Shown here: piece after piece, positions 16,377-24,598 of the stretch | Position numbering within the stretch: position 1 is the first letter of the stretch | How the letters are laid out: every line of letters begins with the position of its first letter | DNA from: Gemmatimonadota bacterium | GTDB lineage: Bacteria > Gemmatimonadota > Gemmatimonadetes > Gemmatimonadales > Gemmatimonadaceae | Length of the DNA: 33,768 bases | NCBI GenBank assembly: GCA_003152485.1 | Contig: PMAE01000065.1 | Span: 232,907 to 266,674, forward strand | Direction of reading: 5' to 3' | The notes under the pieces: generated by a model | The model's database searches: none | Told to the model about the DNA's origin: nothing | What the model saw: the letters and a program-made list of their open reading frames with translations, nothing else | Translations under genes and position numbers: made by a program

Positions 16377-17609
16377 ATGCCATGCTTTCATCGTCCGGCC
16401 CCGCGCCGCGTGGCCCGCGTCGCGCTCGTCTCAGCCGCCGCGTTCGTCGCCCTCGCGGCAACCGGCGTGCGTGACGTCCTCCCGCGGGACGCTGGTGTCC
16501 GTACCGCGGGTTCGCGCACTACACCGCCGCAGCGCGGAGTAGTCGCGTACGTCATTCCCCAGCAGCAACCCGATCAAGCGGCGCTCAAAACACTGCTCGG
16601 AGTGTTGTCGGACCACGGCGTCGAGATCCGGCGGGCGCTCGCGCCGTTCGCGTCGGGTCGTGTCCGGTACTCCGCCGGCGCGTACATCATACTGGCGTCA
16701 CAGCCGGCGGCGCCTGCGGCGGCGGCATTGCTCGCCCCGGCAAACGGCGACGTCGTGCGCAACGCGAGCACCGTGGATACGCTGCCGCCGAGAGGCGACA
16801 CCGTGGCGCTGGGACTCCCCAGCCTGTTGGGCGTTGGCGTGGCCGAGGTCCGCGACTCGTTCCCCGTACCGGTGACGATGCCGTCCGCGCCCGGGGCGCC
16901 GCGGTACGTCACGCCCGCGGGACTGGGCGACAGCGTGCGGCGAGTGGTCGGTGTCTTCGTGCCGCCCAACGCGGGGCGGCCGGTGGCGTGGACGCGGGCG
17001 ACGCTCGTCCGGTTCGGCGTGGCGTTCGCCCCCCTCGATGGAAGTGCGCTGTCCGCTGGTGACGTGTTGCGGGGGCGGTACGATGTCGTGCTGTTGCCGG
17101 ACGCCGGGTTTGCGCCCTACTCGACGGTGAGCGGCTCGGGAGTGCGTGCGTTTCTCGACGCCGGCGGGACGATCGTAGCGGTGGGAAGCGGGGCGCAGTG
17201 GGCTGAGCGCTCCTTGCGTCTGCCGGGGCGATTCGGGGACATCCCACCGAGTGAGAACCGGAGGCCGGGCGATGTCGATAGTGCCCTCGTACTTCTGAAA
17301 GTCGATCGCCGGAGTCCCATCGCCGCGGACATGGTCGCGCACGCCGTGGCCTGGGTGGCTGGTGGTCCGACGACCGTGTTCGTGCCGGATACCACTTACA
17401 GCCGCGTGGTCGCGGCGTACGATGTGTTCGGTGACGTGATTCGCCCCGGCGAGCAGGTCAGGCACGCGTACGATGGTGCGGCTGCGGTGGTTGATGTGCC
17501 GCAGGGTCACGGACGCGTGATCTTGTTCAGCTTTGATCCAGCGTATCGTGGTGTCAGTCTGGCCACGCTGCCGCTCCTCTGGGGTGCGTTGCGACATAGC
17601 GATCCATGA
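16377..17609 (+). CDS. Secreted GATase-like protein, orphan C-terminal domain of M14-type peptidases
   Basis: A 410-residue exported protein. An N-terminal hydrophobic stretch (about 13-30, VARVALVSAAAFVALAATG) reads as a signal peptide or anchor. The rest resembles the C-terminal half of large M14 zinc carboxypeptidases known to me from Gemmatimonadota: GVVAYVIPQQQPDQ, HGVEIRRALAPF with RYSAGAYIILASQP, a Rossmann-like GATase region YDVVLLPDAGF and FLDAGGTIVAVGSGA, and a closing GRVILFSFDPAYRG. The catalytic carboxypeptidase domain is absent, and no cysteine sits at a GATase nucleophile position, so it is probably a binding rather than a hydrolytic protein. The start 24 bases after the kinase stop and the ATGA overlap with the next gene indicate one operon. 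Confidence 0.75.
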   Translation: MPCFHRPAPRRVARVALVSAAAFVALAATGVRDVLPRDAGVRTAGSRTTPPQRGVVAYVIPQQQPDQAALKTLLGVLSDHGVEIRRALAPFASGRVRYSAGAYIILASQPAAPAAAALLAPANGDVVRNASTVDTLPPRGDTVALGLPSLLGVGVAEVRDSFPVPVTMPSAPGAPRYVTPAGLGDSVRRVVGVFVPPNAGRPVAWTRATLVRFGVAFAPLDGSALSAGDVLRGRYDVVLLPDAGFAPYSTVSGSGVRAFLDAGGTIVAVGSGAQWAERSLRLPGRFGDIPPSENRRPGDVDSALVLLKVDRRSPIAADMVAHAVAWVAGGPTTVFVPDTTYSRVVAAYDVFGDVIRPGEQVRHAYDGAAAVVDVPQGHGRVILFSFDPAYRGVSLATLPLLWGALRHSDP

Positions 17610-18889
17610 CGGTACCGGGTCGTGGGCTCATCGTGGCGGGATTGGCCGTCGCGTGGTGCGGCAGTATGTCGACGGCAGTCGCCCGAGACATGAGTGGGCA
17701 GTCGGCGCATGCTCGTGATCCGCGGGGCGCTTGGTTGGTCGCGCTCGCGGGACAGGCCGGCGTGCAGGCCGCGCCGCGAGACACGGGCCTGCGAGCACGC
17801 GGCGTGGTGACGGACTCCGCGACGCGTGGGCCACTGGGCGTCGATTCGCTGGCCCAACCCCCCGCGCCGCTCGTACCGACACCGGCGGTGGTCCGCGGAC
17901 TGTACGTCAATCGTTGGGCGGCGATCGGCACGAAAGTGTGGCAGCTCATCGCGCTGGCGAAGACGACGGAGGTCAACGCGCTCGTCATCGACGTCAAGGA
18001 TGACCGCGGCTACGTGCTGTATCGGTCGCGGGTGCCTCTGGCGCACGAGATCGGCGCTGACACCATCCAACCGCTCACCGGCGCGCACCTGCGTGCACTG
18101 CTCGATACGATGCGCGTGCACGGCATCTATCCGATCGCACGAATCGTGGTGGCCAAGGATCCATTGCTCGCGCAGCGGCGGCCGGACTGGGCGATCCGGC
18201 GGCGTGCCGACCCGCGACTGCCGTGGCACGACCGGCAGGGACGTCCGTGGCTCGACGCCAATCAGCGCGGGGTATGGCAGTACGCCGTCGATCTTGCGCG
18301 AGAAGCGGTGTCGCTGGGATTCAGCGAGGTCCAGTTCGATTACGTGCGCTTTCCCGACGACAAGCGGCTCATGACCGAGGCCACGTTCCCCCGGGCCAAC
18401 GGGCGGCTGCGAGCGCAGGTCATCCGCGAGCAGCTCGCGTTCGCGCGCGCCGCGTTGGCGCCGCTCCGGGTGCCGGTGACGGCAGATGTCTTCGGCCTCA
18501 CGGCGTCCGACACGACGGACATGGGGATCGGGCAGCGGTGGGAGATGTTCGCCGATCAGGTCGACGTCGTGCTGCCGATGAGCTATCCGTCACATTATGC
18601 CAAGGGGACGTACAATCTCGCCGATCCGAATGCGCATCCGTACGCGGTGATCGATCACACGCTCAAGGACGCCAAGCGTCGGAGCGCCAAGGTCGCGGGC
18701 GCGGCCGCGATCCGACCGTGGTACCAGGATTTCACCCTTGGTCCACCACACTACGGCGTGGCGGAAGTCCGCGCGCAGATCCAGGCCGGCTACGACAACG
18801 GTATCATGGGGTGGCTGCTCTGGAATCCGGGGAGTCGGTATGCGGGCGCCGAACTGATGCCGCGACCTGTGAGCCACCACGCGCCGTGA
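17606..18889 (+). CDS. Putative secreted glycoside hydrolase (DUF4015/COG1306 type)
   Basis: A 427-residue protein with a signal peptide (about 1-27, LIVAGLAVAWCGSMSTAVA) and a TIM-barrel-like domain from about residue 95. Family hallmarks are RGLYVNRWAA, NALVIDVKDDRGYVLY (acidic residues in 128-133), GIYPIARIVVAKDPLLA, RPDWAIRR, GFSEVQFDYVRFPDD (243-252), VDVVLPMSYPSHY and GIMGWLLWNPGS. These match the putative glycoside hydrolases of the DUF4015 group, whose substrate is unknown; an envelope or capsule polysaccharide is plausible. It overlaps the preceding gene by 4 bases (ATGA), so translation is probably coupled. Confidence 0.85.
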   Translation: MTVPGRGLIVAGLAVAWCGSMSTAVARDMSGQSAHARDPRGAWLVALAGQAGVQAAPRDTGLRARGVVTDSATRGPLGVDSLAQPPAPLVPTPAVVRGLYVNRWAAIGTKVWQLIALAKTTEVNALVIDVKDDRGYVLYRSRVPLAHEIGADTIQPLTGAHLRALLDTMRVHGIYPIARIVVAKDPLLAQRRPDWAIRRRADPRLPWHDRQGRPWLDANQRGVWQYAVDLAREAVSLGFSEVQFDYVRFPDDKRLMTEATFPRANGRLRAQVIREQLAFARAALAPLRVPVTADVFGLTASDTTDMGIGQRWEMFADQVDVVLPMSYPSHYAKGTYNLADPNAHPYAVIDHTLKDAKRRSAKVAGAAAIRPWYQDFTLGPPHYGVAEVRAQIQAGYDNGIMGWLLWNPGSRYAGAELMPRPVSHHAP

Positions 18890-18976
18890 GGGCACGCGGG
18901 GAGCAGCCGCTCATCGGACACGCGGCGGCGTGTTGTGTCGCCGTCTCCGGTCGACTGGACTCCGCATGGCGCCGAG

Positions 18977-18982
18977 TATATT
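18977..18982 (+). promoter_or_regulatory. -10-like hexamer of the TPR gene (leaderless)
   Basis: TATATT, 7 bases before the GTG at 18990. It selects this start over upstream in-frame alternatives. Confidence 0.5.
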
Positions 18983-18989
18983 CTGCGCC

Positions 18990-19307
18990 GTGAGCCCTTC
19001 CCGCCTGGACAGCTTCCGCGAGATGGTGACGAAGAACCCGACGAATGCGCTCGCGCATTACGGGCTGGCGAACGAAGCGATGAAAGAAAGCTTGTACCAA
19101 GAGGCGGCCGACCACTACGCTGCGTATCTCGGCACGTACGATGACGAGGGCAACGGATTCGGTCGATACGCCGAAGCCCTCGCCGAGCTCGGACGACTGC
19201 CGGAGGCGCAGCAAGCGCTGCAATCCGGAATCGCCGCCGCGCATCGATTCGGCCACCCGAGCATGGCGTCCGAGCTCGAGGTACGGCTGGAGTCGTTGAG
19301 CGACTAA
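18990..19307 (+). CDS. Small tetratricopeptide-repeat protein
   Basis: A 105-residue cytoplasmic helical protein. Two to three TPR-like units are visible: NPTNALAHYGLANEAMKESL with YQEAADHYAAYL, then GFGRYAEALAELGRLPEAQQ with ALQSGIAAA. Such proteins act as protein-binding scaffolds; the partner is unknown. The start is taken at GTG 18990 because TATATT lies 7 bases upstream; a longer version reaching back 20 codons would run through this promoter and encode a non-helical leader. It is transcribed independently of the glycoside hydrolase gene 100 bases upstream and faces the alpha/beta hydrolase. Confidence 0.82.
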   Translation: MSPSRLDSFREMVTKNPTNALAHYGLANEAMKESLYQEAADHYAAYLGTYDDEGNGFGRYAEALAELGRLPEAQQALQSGIAAAHRFGHPSMASELEVRLESLSD

Positions 19308-19311
19308 CGCC

Positions 19312-19339
19312 GCCGCGCGCCCATCGATCGGTCGCGCGT
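19312..19339. terminator. Possible GC-rich hairpin between convergent genes
   Basis: CGCGCG arms with CC/GG extensions flank a CATCGATC loop, with one bulge, in the 42-base gap between the TPR and hydrolase genes. There is no T run. Confidence 0.25.
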
Positions 19340-19349
19340 CGGGCTCGGC

Positions 19350-20210
19350 CTACCCGGACAGCAGTCGGGTGAGGACCGCCGCGACCTGTTCCGGCGATTC
19401 CTCGGGTAGGTAGTGCCCGCCGGCGACGACATCGAGCGTGGCGTGCGGCAGTCGCGCGGCCAACGCGTGGCCCGACGCAACCGGCAGGAGGGGATCACGC
19501 TCTCCCCATACGATGGCAATCGGCATGGCCGTCGGCATCGCCGTCTGCGTGGCCGTCGGCGTGGCCGTCGGCGTCGGGATCGGCGGATACGACGCGCGCG
19601 CCGTGAGGGCCCGCAGGTGAGCGAGCAGGGTGGGGCGCCCGTTCGGCGCGCTGAACGGACGGAGATAATGATCGGCGGAGCGCGCCAGGCGAGCGGGGTC
19701 AGCGGACCCTCGACGAAGCGCCCGGCGCACGAAGGCGAGCAGCCAACTCGACGGCATGCCGGGCGCGAGGATGGTGATCGCGCGGGCTAGCAGTCCGTCG
19801 CGGGTCGGCCAGGTCGCCGCGGTCACCGCATTGACCAGACACAAGCGAGTCACCCGTCCGGGGTGGCGGGCCGCGACGGCGAGTGCGACGGCGGCGCCGA
19901 CACCCTGACCGGCGATGCAGGCGCGCTCCACCTTCAGCACGTCGAGAAGTTCCACGATGCGATCGGCATGCCCCCTGACGGTCAGGTCGAAATCGATGGG
20001 ACTCGGGCGCGGGAGATCGCTGCGGCCGAAGCCCAGCAGGTCGGGGACGATGACGCGGTGCCCGCGGGGTAGTCGCGGGACGACGCCGGACCAGAGGTAC
20101 GACGACGTCGGGAATCCGTGCAGCAGCAGCACAGGCTCGCCGACGCCGCGAGTACCCGCGGCATAGTAGTAGACACGGGCGTTCCGAAGCTCTACGAATT
20201 CACCTCGCAC
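19350..20210 (-). CDS. Alpha/beta-hydrolase fold protein lacking the nucleophile
   Basis: A 286-residue protein with the fold of epoxide hydrolases and dehalogenases: oxyanion-hole region LLLHGFPTSSYLWSGV (29-44), VIVPDLLGFGRSD (53-65), cap domain, acid Asp in VWGERDPLLPV and His in VAGGHYLPEESPEQVA. The nucleophile elbow, normally G-x-S/D-x-G, reads G-Q-G-V-G (101-105), so the catalytic residue is Gly103 (codon GGT). The other two triad members remain. It may be a non-catalytic homologue. A Thr/Ala/Met/Pro tetrapeptide repeat (PTATPTATQTAMPTAMP) from a 12-bp DNA repeat sits just before the Asp strand. The GTG start was chosen because the fold begins at once; no promoter was recognised. Confidence 0.88.
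   Translation of the reverse strand: MRGEFVELRNARVYYYAAGTRGVGEPVLLLHGFPTSSYLWSGVVPRLPRGHRVIVPDLLGFGRSDLPRPSPIDFDLTVRGHADRIVELLDVLKVERACIAGQGVGAAVALAVAARHPGRVTRLCLVNAVTAATWPTRDGLLARAITILAPGMPSSWLLAFVRRALRRGSADPARLARSADHYLRPFSAPNGRPTLLAHLRALTARASYPPIPTPTATPTATQTAMPTAMPIAIVWGERDPLLPVASGHALAARLPHATLDVVAGGHYLPEESPEQVAAVLTRLLSG
19522..19581. repeat. 12-bp tandem repeat inside the hydrolase gene
   Basis: Five consecutive 12-bp units: GGCATGGCCGTC, GGCATCGCCGTC, TGCGTGGCCGTC, GGCGTGGCCGTC and the diverged GGCGTCGGGATC. On the coding (minus) strand each unit adds four residues, keeping frame. A further partial unit (ATGGCAATC) lies just to the left. Confidence 0.9.
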
Positions 20211-20491
20211 GATCGATCCATGGATGGCGTCGGGAACCGGTCACGCCTGACCGCCGGAATTCGTGCGGAATCCACGTCGGGCGACACGCCGGGGCGGCGC
20301 CGGCTGGACCGCGGCGCCGGTGCCTTCGCCACCCGGTGTCGCGGCAGTCGGCGGGTCGTGCGCGGAGGGTGCTGGGAGCACGAAAAAGAGCGATCACCTC
20401 GGTCGGACGAGAGTGCGCACGAGGCCGTCGGGCCGTGTCGGCCGCAAAATGTGTCTGTATATAGCCCTAGCGGTACGGCCGAAAAATATGC

Positions 20492-20497
20492 TAACGT
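20492..20497 (+). promoter_or_regulatory. -10-like hexamer of the 400-residue unknown gene (leaderless)
   Basis: TAACGT ends 5 bases before an in-frame GTG at 20503. A second A+T-rich stretch (TATATA, about 20458-20463) lies upstream and could be an alternative promoter. The rest of the 20211-20490 gap shows nothing recognisable. Confidence 0.4.
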
Positions 20498-20502
20498 TAC
20501 GC

Positions 20503-21705
20503 GTGACCGCGCCTCCTCCAAGCCCACCGGCTGTCCCCTTGCCGGGCCTGCCAGCGTCTGGACCAGTCAGTCCACCGCTCCCCGCGCCGCCTAGCGCGCC
20601 ACCACCGCCACCGCCGCCACCGCCGCCGGCCATGCCGGTGCGGTTCGCGATTGATTGGCTGCTGACCCACGCCGCGCCCCCGTTACAGTACCGCGCCATA
20701 GTCGAGGTCGCCAAGCTAAACGTGCCGCGGGCGGCCGAATTGGCGTACGCCTATGAGCCGGCCGTGAGACTGGCCGTCACGCAGCAGCCGGACGGCCGAT
20801 GGGGTCGGACGATGCTCGGCATCCCCTCGATGCGCGCCGAGCATTTCGAGGGTGTCGGGACGATCCCGGCGGTGCGTCGGCTGCTCGAGTACGGGTGGGA
20901 TCGCGAATCGCCGCCGTTGGCGCGCGTGCGCCGGCTGCTGTTTCGGTTGTTGGCTGAAGACGACGATCCCGCCTACCTGTTCGAGTTCGCCCCGGGCAAG
21001 GGGAAACCGGACGAAGAGTCGGCGCGTCGGGGGCGGGCCATTCTTCGCGAAGCGGCGGCCAGCGCGCTCGCGCACGCGGGCTACGAGGGCGATCCTCGAC
21101 TGCGCGGCGCCGCGCGACGCATTCTCGATCGCATCAACGCCTTCCTCAAGTCGCCGCTCGCGCAGAAGCCGTGGATTCGCGTCGGCAACCGCCAGGTGTT
21201 GGCGCCCGAAGCCACCCCGCCGTCGATCAACGCGCTCACGATGCTGGCGCACATGCCGTTCTTCCGAAGCGAGTACCACGAGGCCATCGAACGGCTGTAC
21301 ACATATCTCACCCAACCGCTGCCGCGACAGGAATCCGCACAGTTGGTCGGCGGGACGATCGTGCCGCAACCGCATTTCGTGCTGGGCGACATCCTTCCGC
21401 ATCGCAACGCCGTCGAGGCCGACGTGCCAGCGGCCCTGATGTGGCTTGAGTTGATGGCGCGTCTCGGGTTCTTGCGGCGAAACGAGAACTGGACGAAGAT
21501 GTTCGACCGGTTCGTTGACGACTGCGACCGGACCGGCGTCTGGCATCCGCACAAGGGATTGGCGATGCCGCGCTCGACGAGCCCATTCGTGTGGCCGATG
21601 TTCCCGCTCGAGTACAGTACGCTGGGCGACGAGCGTTGGGCGGATGTCACCCTTCGCATCGGCATCATTGCGCGTGCCGCCGGGCGGCAGATCGATCTCG
21701 TGTAG
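20503..21705 (+). CDS. Unknown 400-residue helical protein, possible alpha/alpha-toroid
   Basis: Not firmly recognised. From GTG 20503 it starts with about 40 Pro/Ala/Ser-rich residues including ten consecutive prolines, then a helical domain from PVRFAIDWLLTHAAPPLQY. Features include AVTQQPDGRWGRTMLG, which resembles the QW-type repeats of terpene cyclases and prenyltransferases, helical pairs such as GRAILREAAASALAHAGYEG, and a conserved-looking end (TGVWHPHKGLAMPRSTSPF, then VWPMFPLEYSTLGDERWADV). No catalytic DxDD or DDxxD motif was found. The overall pattern suggests an alpha/alpha-barrel sensing or enzyme domain of unknown substrate. An ATG five codons upstream (20488) is the main alternative start; translation from 20263 would cross the promoter region. 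Confidence 0.72.
   Translation: MTAPPPSPPAVPLPGLPASGPVSPPLPAPPSAPPPPPPPPPPAMPVRFAIDWLLTHAAPPLQYRAIVEVAKLNVPRAAELAYAYEPAVRLAVTQQPDGRWGRTMLGIPSMRAEHFEGVGTIPAVRRLLEYGWDRESPPLARVRRLLFRLLAEDDDPAYLFEFAPGKGKPDEESARRGRAILREAAASALAHAGYEGDPRLRGAARRILDRINAFLKSPLAQKPWIRVGNRQVLAPEATPPSINALTMLAHMPFFRSEYHEAIERLYTYLTQPLPRQESAQLVGGTIVPQPHFVLGDILPHRNAVEADVPAALMWLELMARLGFLRRNENWTKMFDRFVDDCDRTGVWHPHKGLAMPRSTSPFVWPMFPLEYSTLGDERWADVTLRIGIIARAAGRQIDLV
20599..20630. repeat. CCN proline-codon tract
   Basis: A run of CCA/CCG codons gives ten prolines in a row in the N-terminal linker of the unknown protein. It is a slippage-prone, simple-sequence stretch. Confidence 0.8.
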
Positions 21706-21846
21706 GACGGGACCCCCTGGCAACCAGCAGTCGGGATCGCGTAGCGCAAAGTGGGACAAGGGGTTACCATTCGATTACGGGTGAACGCTCGGGCGCCGAA
21801 CTGGCGACCCGCTGCCCGTGGGGCCGATTCCTACCGCGTGGGGACA

Positions 21847-21874
21847 TTGGCTCATTCTTGCAGGTCGCCAATTT
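21847..21874 (+). promoter_or_regulatory. Possible promoter of the DEAD helicase gene
   Basis: TTGGCT (21847-21852), 16 bases, CAATTT (21869-21874), then 9 bases to ATG 21884. The leader would be only a few bases long. Confidence 0.35.
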
Positions 21875-21883
21875 CACCGCGTC

Positions 21884-23047
<1,164 letters not shown>

Positions 23048-23054
23048 TGGCAAT

Positions 23055-23060
23055 CAGGAG
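23055..23060 (+). promoter_or_regulatory. Strong Shine-Dalgarno of the SelW-like gene
   Basis: CAGGAG, 6 bases before ATG 23067. It stands out in a window where most starts lack such a site, and shows that translation begins upstream of the in-frame TGA. Confidence 0.75.
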
Positions 23061-23066
23061 CCCATC

Positions 23067-23306
23067 ATGCGCGTAACGATCGAATACTGCGTCGTCTGAA
23101 ACTACAAGCAACGGGCTGTCAGTTTGATGGCCGAGACTCGGTCCACTTTTCCTGACGCCACGGTCACGCTGATCCCATCGAAAGGCGGCCGGTTCGAGGT
23201 GGTTCGAGACGGCGTGGCGGTGTTCGAGAAGTCGAAGCTCCACCGCCATGCAGAGCCGGGCGAGGTCGTGGGATTGTTGGGGACTCCGCCCACGGAACAT
23301 CGCTGA
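23067..23306 (+). CDS. SelW/Rdx-family selenoprotein with in-frame TGA (Sec11)
   Basis: A thioredoxin-like redox protein of the SelW/Rdx family, 79 residues if the TGA at 23097-23099 is read as selenocysteine. It begins MRVTIEYCVV, then U, then NYKQRAVSLMAE, giving C8-V-V-U11 at the position of the family's C-x-x-C/U motif directly after beta strand 1. The part after the TGA holds the rest of the fold: ATVTLIPSKGGRFEVVRDGV, AVFEKSKLHRH and EPGEVVGLL, the conserved end. The frame is the same on both sides of the TGA. A CAGGAG ribosome binding site lies 6 bases before the ATG, and a hairpin sits 14 bases after the TGA. The gene probably shares a message with the helicase. The alternative, a nonsense-broken gene, is less likely given the intact downstream frame. 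Confidence 0.82.
23114..23132 (+). promoter_or_regulatory. Candidate bacterial SECIS hairpin
   Basis: GGCTGTCA (23114-23121) can pair over its full length with TGATGGCC (23125-23132), including two G-U pairs, leaving a GUU loop (AGUUU if the closing A-U opens). The stem starts 14 bases after the TGA and the loop lies 22-25 bases after it. This matches the placement and the loop GU of bacterial SECIS elements, which recruit SelB inside the coding sequence. Confidence 0.6.
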
Positions 23307-23363
23307 TTGGCCGGCTCAGGTCGCGCATCGCCGACCGCGGCGCATCGTGCGACCGATACACCG

Positions 23364-23387
23364 AGGGGCCGTTCGCGAACGGCCCCT
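23364..23387 (+). terminator. Palindromic hairpin after the helicase-SelW unit
   Basis: A perfect 24-base palindrome with arms AGGGGCCGTTCG and CGAACGGCCCCT lies 57 bases after the SelW-like stop codon. There is no T run, so it may act by blocking or stabilising the message end. Confidence 0.55.
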
Positions 23388-23455
23388 GCTGCGTTGACCA
23401 TATGATCCATCAGCAGCGGCGAGTCTCCGGGCGTTAGTCGTTAGTCGCTAATCGC

Positions 23456-23461
23456 TATCTT
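23456..23461 (+). promoter_or_regulatory. -10-like hexamer of pfkA (leaderless)
   Basis: TATCTT, 6 bases before ATG 23468. A TTAGTC box 16 bases upstream (23434-23439) is a weak -35 candidate and is part of a short GTTAGTC repeat. Confidence 0.45.
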
Positions 23462-23467
23462 CTTTCT

Positions 23468-24547
23468 ATGCGCATCGGACTATCCACGGGCGGGGGGGAT
23501 GCACCCGGGCTCAACGCGGTCATTCGGGCGGCGGTGTTGGCGGCGCTCGATCGCGGGTGGGAGGTGTGCGGGATCCGGAAGGGGTACGCGGGGTTGTTGG
23601 GCGATGATGAGGTGGTCCCACTCACCCGGGAAACGGTGCGCGGCATCGGACACTTGGGGGGCACCATTCTCCGCGCCACGAACCGCGGGAACCCGTTCCA
23701 CTACCACCGCACGCGCGCGGATGGAACGGTCGAGGAGGTGGATCGCTCGGACGAGCTGATCGCCAACGCGCACGCGCGCGGGATCGATGCGATCATCTCG
23801 ATTGGCGGCGACGGGTCGCTCGCGATCGCGCAGCAATTGTGCGACAAAGGCATGCGGATCGTCGGCGTCCCGAAGACGATCGACAACGATGTCGCCGGCA
23901 CCATCGCGACGTTCGGATTCGATACCGCGGTCAGCACCGCGATCGAAGCCATCGACAAGCTGCATACGACGGCCGAAAGCCACGACCGTGTGATCGTGAT
24001 GGAGGTCATGGGACGCAGCGCGGGGTTTATCGCGCTGCACTGCGGGCTGGCGGGGAGCGCGGACGTCATCTTGATCCCCGAGATCCCGTTCGACATCGAC
24101 CGGGTGTGCGAGAAGGTCCGGGCCCGAGATCGCGCGGGCCGCTACTTCTCCATCATCGTCGCCGCCGAGGGCGCGTTCCCGGCGGGCGGCGTCACATCGC
24201 GGATCGGTGCGTCACTGCCGGGAGAGATGCCCCGCCTCGGCGGCATCGCGACCGCGGTCGCACGGGAGATCCAGGAGCGCACCGGCAAGGAGACGCGGTC
24301 GCTGGTCCTCGGCCACCTGCAGCGCGGTGGGATGCCCACCGGCTACGACCGGCTCCTCGCGGCGCGTTTCGGCGGTGCCGCGGTGCGGGCGGTGGCCGAC
24401 GGCATGTGGGGGCAGATGGTGGCGCTCCAATCTCCGCACATCGTGACGATTCCGATCCGTGAGGTGCTGCGGCAGCCCAAACGTGTCGATCCGGCGAGCG
24501 ACGTCGTGATGACCGCCCGGGCCACGGGCATTTCGTTCGGCGACTAG
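23468..24547 (+). CDS. pfkA: 6-phosphofructokinase
   Basis: Phosphorylates fructose 6-phosphate to the 1,6-bisphosphate; 359 residues, the length of the actinobacterial (group III) type. It starts with STGGGDAPGLNAVIR (phosphate-donor loop) and has GGDGS (113-117), the catalytic VPKTIDNDV (134-142), MEVMGRSAGFIAL and an RGGMPTGYDRLLAARFG substrate site. Gly in GGDGS is the ATP-type residue (PPi enzymes have Asp), but Lys in PKTIDND is the residue of PPi and group III enzymes. ATP use is more likely, without certainty. The start follows TATCTT at leaderless distance. Pentose phosphate genes lie 3 kb away on the other strand, so hexose metabolism is clustered here. Confidence 0.93.
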   Translation: MRIGLSTGGGDAPGLNAVIRAAVLAALDRGWEVCGIRKGYAGLLGDDEVVPLTRETVRGIGHLGGTILRATNRGNPFHYHRTRADGTVEEVDRSDELIANAHARGIDAIISIGGDGSLAIAQQLCDKGMRIVGVPKTIDNDVAGTIATFGFDTAVSTAIEAIDKLHTTAESHDRVIVMEVMGRSAGFIALHCGLAGSADVILIPEIPFDIDRVCEKVRARDRAGRYFSIIVAAEGAFPAGGVTSRIGASLPGEMPRLGGIATAVAREIQERTGKETRSLVLGHLQRGGMPTGYDRLLAARFGGAAVRAVADGMWGQMVALQSPHIVTIPIREVLRQPKRVDPASDVVMTARATGISFGD

Positions 24548-24598
24548 CGGACCGCCCACGGCGCACCGACCCCCTGAGCGACTCAGGCCCGGCGTTCC

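Noticed and set aside
23067-23306. Reading the SelW-like locus as a nonsense pseudogene
   Set aside because: Frame, conserved C-terminal half, ribosome binding site, C-x-x-U position and a hairpin at SECIS distance all point to selenocysteine; kept only as the alternative to test.
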